From NCBI GenBank assembly GCA_963677885.1, contig OY782500.1, positions 4,092,001 through 4,156,000 on the forward strand: DNA of 64,000 bases, read 5' to 3'. Of the stretch, positions 26,181 through 35,144 are shown piece by piece. How positions within the stretch are numbered: position 1 is the stretch's first letter; every line of letters starts with the position of its first letter. This DNA is from UBA1351 sp963677885 (GTDB taxonomy: Bacteria; Bacillota; Clostridia; Lachnospirales; Vallitaleaceae). Made by a program: the position numbers and the translations under genes. The notes under the pieces were generated by a model. The model saw only the letters and a list, made by a program, of their open reading frames with translations. It ran no database searches and had not been told where the DNA came from.

Positions 26181-26470
26181 GTGATATGGGGATTCGTTTT
26201 TATTGGGTCAAAAGTTGGGGTGGTTGGTTTTCTTGTCGTGGGTATGCTGTGAAAGACGAAGGATTGGTCGTAGTATATACCAGGCGGGAGGGTCGAACCT
26301 AAAGGAAGCAGGGACCATCTAACTAAAGCCAGCTTCAGAAAGATGATCCCTGCTTCCTTCAGGATCGAAGACCCATCCTCATATACACTACAACCAATCC
26401 TTGCTTATCAGCATTACGACAAGGAAACCAACCACCCCAACTTTTTCGGTATCAAAAGAATCGCTATCAT
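26181..26470. repeat. 290-bp imperfect long hairpin (element A)
   Basis: The halves 26181-26319 and 26341-26470 are inverted copies of about 135 bp each, with a 20-nt loop. The outer part has the 13-bp match GTTGGGGTGGTTG, the middle AGGATTGGT, and the top a near-perfect stem ending AAGGAAGCAGGGA. Between them the two strands differ: GGCGGGAGGGTCGAACC on the left faces GGATCGAAGACCCATCC on the right. No credible ORF is present. Possible readings are a MITE-like element or a structured RNA. Element B shares the asymmetric core. Confidence 0.85.
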
Positions 26471-26483
26471 ACTTCCTTTAAGA

Positions 26484-26521
26484 CACTACAAAAGGCGTGG
26501 CAGAGCCACTGTTTTGTTGTG
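26484..26521. other. Hairpin between the two long elements
   Basis: CACTACAAAA pairs with TTTTGTTGTG (one mismatch) around the inner stem GTGGC AGA GCCAC. The outer flanks CCTTTAAGA (26475-26483) and TCTTAAAGG further right could extend it. The region 26522-26630 has no gene. Confidence 0.55.
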
Positions 26522-26630
26522 ACGCAATAAATCATCATTTGAAGTTCTTAAAGGCGTTCCTGGGATTTGTGTTTGAGAGAGACTTGTTGGAGATGCCCCT
26601 ATATGATTAATTGTTCCGCCTTTTTTCTAA

Positions 26631-26855
26631 CAGAAAAAACAGAAGCATGGTTTGGACTTATTCCGGATAGGATTGCTTGGGGTCCATGTGGGGATGGGTC
26701 TTCGAGGCCTGGAGATGAATGGGGCTATACTGCTGAATCGCTGATTTAGTAGTATAGCCCCATTCATCTTCTGGGTTCGACTCTCCCGCCCGGCATGTAC
26801 CCCAAGTAATCCCATGATGGCGATAACAGGTCCAAACCATGCTTCTGTTTTTGAC
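26631..26855. repeat. 225-bp imperfect long hairpin (element B)
   Basis: Arms of about 100 bp pair well: the outer 19 bp starting at AACAGAAGCATGGTTTGGA, then TTGGGGT, and a perfect 19-bp top stem from AGATGAATGGGG. The internal asymmetric core, GGATGGGTCTTCGAGGCC on the left and the complement of GGCGGGAGAGTCGAACCC on the right, is the element A core with sides exchanged. Outer and top stems share no sequence with element A, yet are well paired. No gene is visible. Confidence 0.85.
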
Positions 26856-26922
26856 TGATCAATAAAGAAGACGAAATAACAGATTATCTAATAGGGGGGC
26901 TTTATAGATTCCAAAACATAAA

Positions 26923-27654
26923 TCACTGACTCTCCAGTGCCCCGTTCTTAACAAGATTCCTATAAGTCTTGGGACTCTGCCCCGTATGTTTTTTGAAAAT
27001 CTTGGTGAAGTAGGCAGGGTTACAAAATTCCAGTATATTGGAGATGTCTGTAATGGACATATCTGAAAACTCAATGAAATTCTTAGCTATTTCAACCCTT
27101 TGCTGTTGTATAAAATGGGTTAGGGTGACACCGACTTCCTGGTGAAACATTTTGGACAGGTAGTCGGGGCTCATATGATACATGTCCGCCAGTGCCGCTA
27201 CAGATAATTTTTTTGCACCATTGGCGTAGATGTATTTGACAATTTTTGAGATGGGATACTGATATTCTGATACCCGGTCCCGATCAATGAGGTCAATGAA
27301 GTCTTTGATCATGGTTACTTCAAAATCCATGAGTTCTTCCTTGGAGGACAGTTGGTCCATATGCTTAATAAAGACGTCTGAGAGGGCAAAGGCGTCTTCG
27401 TAATCTACTCCCGATTCAATGGCGGCTCTTGTGAATAATGTACAGGACGCAATAAGGCCATTCTTAAGGGAACGTACCGGGTCTTTGGATAGATTTGGAC
27501 GTTCTATACTACGAATGCTCTTAACAACATCCATTGCACCGTCAAAATGACATAATTTTATCTGTTGTAGTAATTGTTGTTCTAAAGAATAGGATGGATG
27601 AGTATATTGTATATTAAAATTTTTCAGTTTTTCTTTAATCAGTGAATTGTTCAC
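26923..27654 (-). CDS. AraC-family transcriptional regulator
   Basis: 243 aa. The last 100 residues form the two-helix-turn-helix AraC domain: LSVAALADMYHMSPDYLSKM and ITDISNILEFCNPAYFTKIF, ending HTGQSPKTYR. The N-terminal part is helical, with no cupin or receiver motifs, and may bind a ligand. The GTG at 27654 is chosen because AAAGGAG lies 8 nt before it; the GTG at 27663 overlaps that site. It is divergent from the sugar importer operon at 27886 and is the likely regulator. Confidence 0.88.
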   Translation of the reverse strand: MNNSLIKEKLKNFNIQYTHPSYSLEQQLLQQIKLCHFDGAMDVVKSIRSIERPNLSKDPVRSLKNGLIASCTLFTRAAIESGVDYEDAFALSDVFIKHMDQLSSKEELMDFEVTMIKDFIDLIDRDRVSEYQYPISKIVKYIYANGAKKLSVAALADMYHMSPDYLSKMFHQEVGVTLTHFIQQQRVEIAKNFIEFSDMSITDISNILEFCNPAYFTKIFKKHTGQSPKTYRNLVKNGALESQ

Positions 27655-27885
27655 TATAATCACTCCTTTTTAGGTGGAAAAACTATATATTTTAACTAAT
27701 GCCGGATTTGTGTTAATTATAACAGAAATGTATAAGAAAGGAAAGAACTTTAATCCTATAATGTGTTTGTGGCATTCAATTACGGGGTTTTAATATCTGA
27801 TGAATGTATTTTTTTCATCAACCATGAAAGGCTTTTCATGGGGTGTAATTGAAAACAATGATATACTATTTAGGGAGGAAACACA

Positions 27886-29253
27886 ATGAAAAAATTATTA
27901 TCTTTACTTCTAACTTTAGTTTTAGTAGTCGGTTTGTTCGCAGCATGTGGACAGGAAGAGGAAACTACTACTGATACTAACACAGACACAAGTACAGCAG
28001 AAGAAACAAAAGATGATGACAAGGAAGAAGCTACAACTGAAACTGCAGATGATGACAAAGAAGATATGTCAGAGCCTGTAACAATCACAGTGTTCCAAAA
28101 CAAAGTTGAGATTACTGAGCCAATGACTGCATTTGCTGAAAAGTATGAAGCTGCGACTGGCGTAAAAGTTGAAGTTAAATCAGCTGGTGGTGGTACTTCT
28201 TATGCAGACAGTCTTATCGCTGCATTCCAAACTGACGAACAACCTGACATCTTCGTTATCGAAGGTATGGGCGGTTATGAAGTTTACAAAGAGCAAATCA
28301 CACCATTTGACGGTGACGAGTGGATTGACCTTACTGATCTTGAATTTGTTGTTGATGGCAATGTATACGGTTTCCCAGTAGCTGTTGAAGCTTGGGGTAT
28401 GGGTTATAATGTAGCAATTCTTGAAGCTGCTGGTATTGATCCTGCCGGACTTACTTCTCAAGATGCCTATGCAGAAGCTTTTGCTAAAATCGACTCCATG
28501 AAAGACGAACTTGGTCTTGATGCAGTTGTTTCTATGGCAGCCGGTACAACAACTGGTATGACTTGGGTAACTGGTCTACATAACTTTAACGGTTTCCTTT
28601 CAGCAGGTCTTCCTTATGGCGATACTACAGAACTTGACAAAGTTCTTGCAGGCGAGCCAAACATGGAACGTTTAGCTGAGTATGCTGACTGGGTTGAATT
28701 ATTATTCCAATATGCTGATCCTGAAGTTTTAATCCAAGGTGACTATGATGCACAAGTTGGTCTTTTCGGTACTGAAAAAGCAGCTTTCATCCACCAAGGT
28801 AACTGGATTGACCCATGGTTAGTTGACCGTGGAATCGACTTTGACATGGCTTATGCTCCACATGCTTCAGTAGGTGGAACTTTGGATTCAATCTTTATCG
28901 GTGCTCCTTCATTCTACGTAATGAACAAAAACAGCGAAAATCTTGATGCAGTTAGAGATTTCTTAAACTATATGGCAACCAACGAGCAAGGTCATGATTA
29001 CATGGTTAACCAAGCTTCTATGGTTCCAGCATTCACAAATGTTACACTTTCACCAGCTGGCCCATTATCATCAGACGTATCTAACTGGGTTGCTAAAGGT
29101 AAAGCTTACACTTGGTTACAAAATGACCTTCCAGCCGGATTTGGTATGGATATCTTAGGACCAATCTACGAAGCGTTTGCAAAAGGTGATATTACTAAAG
29201 AGCAATTCATCAATGCAGTTGCAGCCGCTATTGCAGATATTCCTAACATGTAA
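27886..29253 (+). CDS. ABC sugar importer, substrate-binding lipoprotein (CUT1 type)
   Basis: 455 aa. The signal ends in LFAAC (Cys 21) and is followed by an Asp/Glu/Thr-rich linker of about 45 residues, then a family-1 extracellular solute-binding domain (VTITVFQNKVEITEPMTAFA onward, with GFPVAVEAWGMGYN). It should capture a sugar at the cell surface and hand it to the two permeases that follow. GGGAGG precedes the ATG. The divergent region 27655-27885 has a TGATGAA/TTCATCA dyad (27798-27820), a CCATGAAA/TTTCATGG dyad (27822-27841) and TATACT near 27860. The next genes suggest a glucose disaccharide. Confidence 0.9.
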   Translation: MKKLLSLLLTLVLVVGLFAACGQEEETTTDTNTDTSTAEETKDDDKEEATTETADDDKEDMSEPVTITVFQNKVEITEPMTAFAEKYEAATGVKVEVKSAGGGTSYADSLIAAFQTDEQPDIFVIEGMGGYEVYKEQITPFDGDEWIDLTDLEFVVDGNVYGFPVAVEAWGMGYNVAILEAAGIDPAGLTSQDAYAEAFAKIDSMKDELGLDAVVSMAAGTTTGMTWVTGLHNFNGFLSAGLPYGDTTELDKVLAGEPNMERLAEYADWVELLFQYADPEVLIQGDYDAQVGLFGTEKAAFIHQGNWIDPWLVDRGIDFDMAYAPHASVGGTLDSIFIGAPSFYVMNKNSENLDAVRDFLNYMATNEQGHDYMVNQASMVPAFTNVTLSPAGPLSSDVSNWVAKGKAYTWLQNDLPAGFGMDILGPIYEAFAKGDITKEQFINAVAAAIADIPNM

Positions 29254-29287
29254 TCAGTATTAAACAAAGAAATTCTATGGATTAATT

Positions 29288-29322
29288 GGAAAGGTGTGGG
29301 AGACATCTCACACCTTTCCTTT
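29288..29322 (+). terminator. Intra-operon hairpin after the binding-protein gene
   Basis: GGAAAGGTGTG pairs with CACACCTTTCC, then TTT. Such stems after binding-protein genes protect the upstream mRNA and lower permease expression. Confidence 0.75.
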
Positions 29323-29359
29323 ACTAAAGCTAAATGTGAAACATTAAAGGAGGTTAGGT

Positions 29360-30286
29360 ATGAGAACGAAAAGAGATAAATTATGGTTCTGGGTCTTCGT
29401 TATACCTGCATTAATTTCGTTCATCATCGTTGTTGTCATTCCTTTCTTTATGGGGTTGTATTATTCTTTTACAGACTGGTCAGCAGTAGGCGGAACACCT
29501 CAATGGGTTGGAATCAAAAACTATCAGAAGATGTTTTCTGATTATGCATTCAGATATTCATTTATTCGGACATTTTTATTTACATTCTTAAGCGTAATTA
29601 CTATTAATGCAGTGGCGTTGGCACTGGCATTCTTAGTTACTAGAGATTTGAAATTGAGAAATTTCTACCGGGCAGGTTTCTTTGTACCCAACCTGATTGG
29701 TGGATTGATTTTAGGATACATTTGGCAGTTTATTTTCAAAAGCATCCTTCCTGCTGTAGGCGAAGGAATCGGATGGGATTGGCTGGCAGATACATTGTTC
29801 CTGGCAGATGCTAACATTGCTTTGTTTGCAGTAGTTGTTGCCTTTACCTGGCAATATGCCGGATACATTATGATGATTTACGTAGCTGCTATCCTCAATA
29901 TTCCACAAGAGCTACTTGAAGCGAGTGATATCGATGGTGCTGGTCCATTCCAGAAACTGAAATCCATTACTATGCCATTGATTGCACAGGCATTTACCAT
30001 TACTACTTTTATGACCTTGGTATCATCCTTTAAACAGTTTGATATTATTAGAGCCTTGACCAATGGTGGTCCATCCTTATCGAAGATGGTCATGCAGTCA
30101 TCAGGCTTTGAAAAACTCATTACCGTTAACTCAACTGAGCTTTTAGCGGTACATATTTATAATATTGCTTTCAAGTTTAATAAGATGGCTGAAGGACAGG
30201 CAAGAGCAGTTGTGTTTTTCTTCGTCCTTTCTGTAATTTCCATTGCTCAGGTTTACTATAACAAGAAGAAAGAGGTGGAAATGTAA
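29360..30286 (+). CDS. ABC sugar importer permease (MalF/UgpA type)
   Basis: 308 aa with six transmembrane segments. The cytoplasmic EAA loop, contact site for the ATPase, reads EASDIDGAGPFQKLKSITMPL. It follows AAAGGAGG and overlaps the next permease by one base (TAATG). No ATPase gene lies in the operon, so a shared MsmX-type ATPase elsewhere is expected, as is common in Bacillota. Confidence 0.92.
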   Translation: MRTKRDKLWFWVFVIPALISFIIVVVIPFFMGLYYSFTDWSAVGGTPQWVGIKNYQKMFSDYAFRYSFIRTFLFTFLSVITINAVALALAFLVTRDLKLRNFYRAGFFVPNLIGGLILGYIWQFIFKSILPAVGEGIGWDWLADTLFLADANIALFAVVVAFTWQYAGYIMMIYVAAILNIPQELLEASDIDGAGPFQKLKSITMPLIAQAFTITTFMTLVSSFKQFDIIRALTNGGPSLSKMVMQSSGFEKLITVNSTELLAVHIYNIAFKFNKMAEGQARAVVFFFVLSVISIAQVYYNKKKEVEM

Positions 30287-31140
30287 TGAAGAAGAAAACC
30301 CAATTGATTATATTCGAAATTTTAACAGCTATTATGTTTGTCTTTGTTATGTTCCCATTCCTTATCGTTTTGTTTAACTCAGCTAAAGATAACCTAATGA
30401 TTACCAACGCTCCTGCATCTTTGCCTTCTGACTGGGGTTCACTCTTTGTCAATGTAAAAGAGATCTGGAACAATGATATTATTAGATACCCATCTTCTTT
30501 ACTATCATCCTTGATCATTACCTTAGGATCACTTGCAGCCATATCCGTATTTTCTTCTATGGCAGCATGGAAGCTGGTTAGAACAAAGACCAAGTCATCC
30601 ACTTTCATTTTTTTACTTTTCTTAAGTGGTTTGATCATTCCTTTTCAAGTGGTTATGTTCCCCCTTGTTAAGTTCCTGAATAACTTACAGGGTATTATTG
30701 GAATTCCAATTCTGTATACCCATGGTGGAATGATTTTTACCTATATCGGTTTTGGTGCGCCTCTTGCTGTGTTTATGTTTCATGGATTCATTAAATCTAT
30801 TCCAGTAGCCCTTGAAGAAGCGGCAACAATCGATGGATGTACAACACCACAAGTTTACACCAATGTTATTATGCCTATATTGAAACCAATTTTTGTTACA
30901 GTTATCATCCTTAATGTTATCTGGATTTGGAACGACTTCCTCCTTCCACTACTTATACTTGGAATTGGAAATGATGTTCAAACATTACCTCTTGCTATTG
31001 CGTTCTTCGCAGGAGCCTTCAGAATTCAGTGGAACCTAATGATGACAGCAGTACTGATGGCGGCAGTACCAATTGTTATATTATTCTTGTTTGCTCAAAA
31101 GCATATTATCAAGGGTATGGTGGCTGGCTCTATTAAATAG
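30286..31140 (+). CDS. ABC sugar importer permease (MalG type)
   Basis: 284 aa with six transmembrane segments. The EAA loop is EAATIDGCTTPQVYTNVIMPI, and the C-terminal KHIIKGMVAGSIK is characteristic of MalG-like subunits. The start codon overlaps the stop of the preceding permease. A terminator-like hairpin follows at 31147. Confidence 0.92.
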   Translation: MKKKTQLIIFEILTAIMFVFVMFPFLIVLFNSAKDNLMITNAPASLPSDWGSLFVNVKEIWNNDIIRYPSSLLSSLIITLGSLAAISVFSSMAAWKLVRTKTKSSTFIFLLFLSGLIIPFQVVMFPLVKFLNNLQGIIGIPILYTHGGMIFTYIGFGAPLAVFMFHGFIKSIPVALEEAATIDGCTTPQVYTNVIMPILKPIFVTVIILNVIWIWNDFLLPLLILGIGNDVQTLPLAIAFFAGAFRIQWNLMMTAVLMAAVPIVILFLFAQKHIIKGMVAGSIK

Positions 31141-31146
31141 TTCATA

Positions 31147-31173
31147 AAGAGGCTCTACCATAGGCCTCTTTTT
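31147..31173 (+). terminator. Terminator after the permease pair
   Basis: AAGAGGC pairs with GCCTCTT around a 10-nt loop, followed by TTT. The gene at 31264 may therefore have its own promoter. Confidence 0.7.
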
Positions 31174-31209
31174 CTCTGCCTAAAAACAAGAAAATTCGAT
31201 TAAAAAAAT

Positions 31210-31244
31210 GACAATAATATCATAAATATCAATATATTATTGTC
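31210..31244. promoter_or_regulatory. Large dyad before the GH65 gene, probable operator
   Basis: GACAATAATAT (31210-31220) and ATATTATTGTC (31234-31244) are perfect 11-bp arms with a 13-bp AT-rich spacer, ending 20 bp before the GH65 start codon. Size and symmetry fit a dimeric repressor site better than a terminator. Confidence 0.6.
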
Positions 31245-31263
31245 TTGGACAGGAGTACAAGGT

Positions 31264-33495
31264 ATGAAATGGAGTAACGAACAACTGCTCGTTGATGAAA
31301 CTTTATATTTTACCGGAAATGGATATATTGGCATACGCGGAAATTTTGAAGAAGGCTATGATGATGGGTATGACTCTATTCGTGGAACCTATATTAACGG
31401 TTTTTATGAAACGACAGATGTAACTTATGGTGAGTCGGCATATGGTTTTCCCAAGACAGCTCAAAAAATGGTGAACGTGACAGATTGCCAAGATATTAGA
31501 GTAATCATTGGTGATGAGGAAGTGAATCTGTTCACTGGCCAAGTCCTTGAAATGAGACGAGATTTGGATATTAACCAAGGCCTTTATACTAGAAAAGTTC
31601 ATTGGCGGTCACCAAAGGGAAAAGAGGTTATCCTAACCTATAAAAGAATGACTTCCTTTGTAACGCTGGAATTAGCACTATTCCAAGTGACTGTTGAATC
31701 GGTGAATTATGAAGGCCCATTGGGTATTCTATCAGGAATTAATGGTGATGTAGAAAACTATACCAATCCAAATGATCCCAGGGTTGCTTCAGGTCATGCC
31801 AAACTACTTACTGTTACAGAAGTCAAGGCCAACGAAAAAAGTGGATCCATAAGCAGCAAGACGAAAAGGTCCAATCACAGAGTTACCAGTATTATCGGAC
31901 ACAGTGAACCAGGTCAAGTGGAGGAATCTCTGAATCGAATCCAGTGGAGTTTCAGAAAAACACTAATACCTGGAAGCAAGGAAAAAATAACTAAATACGT
32001 TGTTTTTACGGACTCCATACGTCATCAGGACCCTTGTATGGAGGGAATGGATAAACTAGAAAGGGCTCTGGAACTTGATTTTGAAGACCATGCCCTTGGT
32101 CAAAAAAAATATTTAGATGAATTTTGGAAATACTCAAAAATTAGAGTCAAGGGAAATCCATCTACTGAGGAAGCCTTGAATTATTCCGTTTACCAACTCT
32201 TGTCCTCAGCAGGAAAAGATCCCCACTCCAACATATGTGCCAAAGGATTAAGTGGGGAAGGATACGAAGGCCACTATTTTTGGGATACAGAAGTCTACAT
32301 GTTACCTTTCTTTACACTGACCAATCCGGCTGTTGCAAAGAACTTAATGAAGTTTCGCTATGAAACCCTTCCATATGCCAGAGAACGTGCCAAGGAAATG
32401 GGCCATAAGATAGGAGCAAAGGTACCCTGGAGAACTATAAAAGGAACTGAGTGTTCCGCTTATTTTCCGGCAGGATCTGCCCAATATCACATTAACAGTG
32501 ATGTAGCCTTTTCCTATATACAATATTACCTGTTACATAGGGACATGGATTTTCTCAAAGAATTTGGTCTGGAAGTTCTTTATGAGACAGCCAGAATATG
32601 GTTGGATATGGGCCACTTCAATGATGACGGCGATTTTATGATTCACTGTGTGACCGGCCCTGATGAGTATACGGCTATTGTCAACAATAACTACTATACC
32701 AATGCTATGGCTAAATATCATATGACCTGGACAGTGAAGTTGGCAAAAGATTTAAGGGATTATGATGAAGATGCCTATATGGTCTTAATGGATAAGATCA
32801 ATGGGTCTTTGGATGAACTGTCACAGATGGAAATTGCTGCAGGGGCTATGTATTTTGAATACGATGAAAAAATAGGCGTCTTTATGCAGGATGATTCTTT
32901 CAAAAACAAGCCTACCTGGGATTTTGCAGGTACACCAAAAGAGAATTACCCCTTATTGTTACATTATCATCCTTTGACTATCTATCGCCATAAAGTCTTA
33001 AAACAGGCAGATACTTTACTTGCAATGCTGCTAATCGATGATGCCACCCTGGATGTTTTTGAACGCTGCTACGATTTTTATGAGCCATTGACGACGCATG
33101 ACTCTTCACTATCGCCATGTGTTTACTCAATGGCAGCATCCAGAATTAAGAGAAGTCATAAAGCTTATGAGTTTTTTAACAAGACCCTAAGGCTGGATCT
33201 TGATAATTTACATCATAATACTAAAGACGGTCTCCACATTGCAAATGCCGGAGGTGCTTATATGGCTGTTGTATACGGGTTTGCCGGGCTAAGAATTAAG
33301 TCTGACGGGCTGCATTTGAACCCCCATTTACCTGAGGATTTGGAAGGGGTATCCTTTTCTGTCAATCACGGTGGACATCTGATTCATATTGAATTAGGTC
33401 AGAAGATTCTGGTTAGGGGTGAGGTTGAAGTAAAAGTATACATTTATGATCAACCATACATACTTAAAGGGCACTTGGAGGTAGACTATGAATGA
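31264..33495 (+). CDS. GH65 disaccharide phosphorylase
   Basis: 743 aa. Cuts an alpha-glucosidic disaccharide with phosphate to yield beta-glucose 1-phosphate and a sugar. GYEGHYFWDTEVYMLPFF, KGTECSAYFPAGSAQYHINS and VTGPDEYTA (near residue 466, carrying the family's general acid) are GH65 landmarks. Kojibiose, maltose, trehalose and nigerose phosphorylases are all GH65, and I cannot choose among them. The ATG at 31264 is preferred over the TTG at 31240 because AGGAG is 8 nt before it. It overlaps the following pgmB by 8 bp. Confidence 0.93.
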   Translation: MKWSNEQLLVDETLYFTGNGYIGIRGNFEEGYDDGYDSIRGTYINGFYETTDVTYGESAYGFPKTAQKMVNVTDCQDIRVIIGDEEVNLFTGQVLEMRRDLDINQGLYTRKVHWRSPKGKEVILTYKRMTSFVTLELALFQVTVESVNYEGPLGILSGINGDVENYTNPNDPRVASGHAKLLTVTEVKANEKSGSISSKTKRSNHRVTSIIGHSEPGQVEESLNRIQWSFRKTLIPGSKEKITKYVVFTDSIRHQDPCMEGMDKLERALELDFEDHALGQKKYLDEFWKYSKIRVKGNPSTEEALNYSVYQLLSSAGKDPHSNICAKGLSGEGYEGHYFWDTEVYMLPFFTLTNPAVAKNLMKFRYETLPYARERAKEMGHKIGAKVPWRTIKGTECSAYFPAGSAQYHINSDVAFSYIQYYLLHRDMDFLKEFGLEVLYETARIWLDMGHFNDDGDFMIHCVTGPDEYTAIVNNNYYTNAMAKYHMTWTVKLAKDLRDYDEDAYMVLMDKINGSLDELSQMEIAAGAMYFEYDEKIGVFMQDDSFKNKPTWDFAGTPKENYPLLLHYHPLTIYRHKVLKQADTLLAMLLIDDATLDVFERCYDFYEPLTTHDSSLSPCVYSMAASRIKRSHKAYEFFNKTLRLDLDNLHHNTKDGLHIANAGGAYMAVVYGFAGLRIKSDGLHLNPHLPEDLEGVSFSVNHGGHLIHIELGQKILVRGEVEVKVYIYDQPYILKGHLEVDYE

Positions 33496-34144
33496 CAGGA
33501 TTAAGGGCTTTATTTTTGATATGGATGGTGTTATCACAGACACCAGCGAGTATCATTATATGGCCTGGAAGCTTCTAGCCAGCAAAATTGATATCTACAT
33601 CGACCGAGAGGTAAATGAGCAGCTAAAGGGGATTTCGAGAATGGCATCACTTGATGTGATTCTTAAGCATGGTCGAAAAGATGAGGATTATACAGAAGCT
33701 GAAAAGCTGGCTTTGGCTACATCCAAAAATAAACATTATGTGGAAATGATCAGCCGTTTCACACCGGACAATTTACTGCCGGGAGTTGCTGATTTGTTCA
33801 ATGAACTTAAGGTCCTAGGGATTAAAATAGGTATTGCCAGCGCTTCAAAAAGTGCTGGGAATTTAATTGACCTTTTAGGTATAAGAGATCAGGTGGATTA
33901 TATTGTAGATCCATCATCAGTTCCAGGAAAACCAGAGCCGGATATTTTCTTAAAGGCATGTGAAGGCTTAGGGTTAGAGCCTTCACAATGTGTCGGTCTT
34001 GAAGATGCAAAAGCCGGTGTGACGGCCATAAAAAGAGCCGGAATGCTTGCCATCGGCATAGGTGATTCTCAAATTCTCCAGGAAGCTGATGTGGTTGTCA
34101 GCTCACCTGAAGAAATTGTGCTGGATAATATTTTTAATGATTAA
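33488..34144 (+). CDS. pgmB: Beta-phosphoglucomutase
   Basis: 218-aa HAD-superfamily mutase that turns beta-glucose 1-phosphate into glucose 6-phosphate. The catalytic motif FDMDGVITDT gives nucleophile D11 and acid/base D13. The motif IGIASASKS and GLEDAKAGVTAIKRAGM complete the HAD set. Its 8-bp overlap with the GH65 gene and the matching chemistry (GH65 releases the beta anomer) make the function nearly certain. Confidence 0.95.
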   Translation: MNDRIKGFIFDMDGVITDTSEYHYMAWKLLASKIDIYIDREVNEQLKGISRMASLDVILKHGRKDEDYTEAEKLALATSKNKHYVEMISRFTPDNLLPGVADLFNELKVLGIKIGIASASKSAGNLIDLLGIRDQVDYIVDPSSVPGKPEPDIFLKACEGLGLEPSQCVGLEDAKAGVTAIKRAGMLAIGIGDSQILQEADVVVSSPEEIVLDNIFND

Positions 34145-34232
34145 CATTTTGTGAATTTATTAGGCACTATGTACTATTTCTCATAAGATTCGTGTATAAT
34201 AGAGTCAGTTAAAAAAGGAATAGAGGATCTTT

Positions 34233-34787
34233 ATGGGAAATAGTGCGGTCTATATGATTGTCAACAAACAAAATAATAAAAGATATGTTGGCATTAGCGA
34301 AGACATAGAAAATGAATGGTTCAATATTAGACGTAACCTGGACTATGGTATCGGTATCCGGAAAATGCGGGAAGATTATATCAAGTTAGGCGCAGAAGGG
34401 TTTGATTTTATTATTGTGCTTGAATCAGAACATAGGAATCTCCTTCACAGAAAAGAAAGTGAAATTGCCTACCAGTATGATGTTTGGCATAAAGGTTACA
34501 ATTCAGAACCCTTACTTAATTATAGTAGAATGACAGAAGACAAATTAGCTTTTGAAAAACTAAGACTCTATAAATTAGTCGATCAGGTTGATGATGGAAA
34601 GTACCTTTGTATGGACCTTATTGATATTCTTGGTCTTACAAAAAATGACCTGCTTGTACTGCTTCGCGAAATCACCCTTGATGAGATGAGATTTTTTAAA
34701 AAACAGATTATTCTCCGAAATGGAAATCTGGACTTATCTCATATGTACATCCAAATAAAAAGATTTGACTACAGTATTGACAAATAG
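34233..34787 (+). CDS. Free-standing GIY-YIG domain protein
   Basis: 184 aa. The first 90 residues fit the GIY-YIG nuclease fold: VYMIVNKQNNKRYVG (6-20) supplies the paired motif, followed by conserved-looking Arg at 33-34 and ESEIAYQYDVWHKGYN with a candidate catalytic Glu. The remaining 90 residues are helical with no domain I recognise, so specificity is unclear. GAGGATC precedes the ATG, with TATAAT at 34195-34200. It is immediately upstream of tRNA-Tyr. It could be a relic of a mobile endonuclease or a repair factor. Confidence 0.7.
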   Translation: MGNSAVYMIVNKQNNKRYVGISEDIENEWFNIRRNLDYGIGIRKMREDYIKLGAEGFDFIIVLESEHRNLLHRKESEIAYQYDVWHKGYNSEPLLNYSRMTEDKLAFEKLRLYKLVDQVDDGKYLCMDLIDILGLTKNDLLVLLREITLDEMRFFKKQIILRNGNLDLSHMYIQIKRFDYSIDK

Positions 34788-34818
34788 TTAATTTATGTTA
34801 ATATATTATTTGTCTTAC

Positions 34819-34899
34819 GGAGGGATTCCCGAGTGGCCAAAGGGGGCAGACTGTAACTCTGTTGCGATAGCTTCGAAGGTTCGAATCCTTCTCCCTCCA
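34819..34899 (+). tRNA. tRNA-Tyr (anticodon GTA)
   Basis: Class II tRNA of 81 nt with acceptor stem GGAGGGA/TCCCTCC, discriminator A, anticodon GTA at 34853-34855, a long variable arm and T-arm GGTTCGAATCC. The 3' CCA is not encoded. Confidence 0.97.
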
Positions 34900-34903
34900 C
34901 GAT

Positions 34904-34937
34904 AAACTGTATCAGCTTAGCTGATGCAGTTTTTTTA
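34904..34937 (+). terminator. Terminator of tRNA-Tyr
   Basis: AAACTGTATCAGC pairs with GCTGATGCAGTTT (one T-G pair) around TTA and runs into seven T. Confidence 0.9.
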
Positions 34938-34975
34938 TTGACTAAGATATTGCTTTAAACGAGCCAATTTCTGTC

Positions 34976-35032
34976 GAACAGCTGGAACAATTCGCGAAGC
35001 GAAACCAGCATCGTTAAACGATGCTTTTGTTC
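34976..35032. other. Structured intergenic element with three stems
   Basis: GAACA/TGTTC closes a region with GCTGG/CCAGC enclosing TTCGC GAA GCGAA, and a second stem ATCGT/ACGAT. The result is a three-way-junction-like fold of 57 nt. TATAAT at 35065-35070 is a likely -10 for the gene at 35145. Nothing else is seen in 34938-35144. Confidence 0.55.
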
Positions 35033-35144
35033 TTGGTAATTCGACTATTATATAAAGTATGATGTATAATAAGGAATGAATTGTCATAGAAGCATATTGC
35101 TATGACACAATCTAGGAAAACATCTTTAGGATAAGGAGAGTTTT

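Noticed and set aside
26567..26840. Short ORFs of about 60 codons on both strands
   Set aside because: They lie within the arms of the long hairpin, mirror each other on opposite strands, and lack ribosome sites.
26181..26855. Insertion sequence or retron
   Set aside because: No transposase or reverse transcriptase gene is present in or near the hairpins.
34976..35032. Further copy of the 44-bp pncB/MFS leader element
   Set aside because: Only short CCAGC-like words are shared; stems and order differ.
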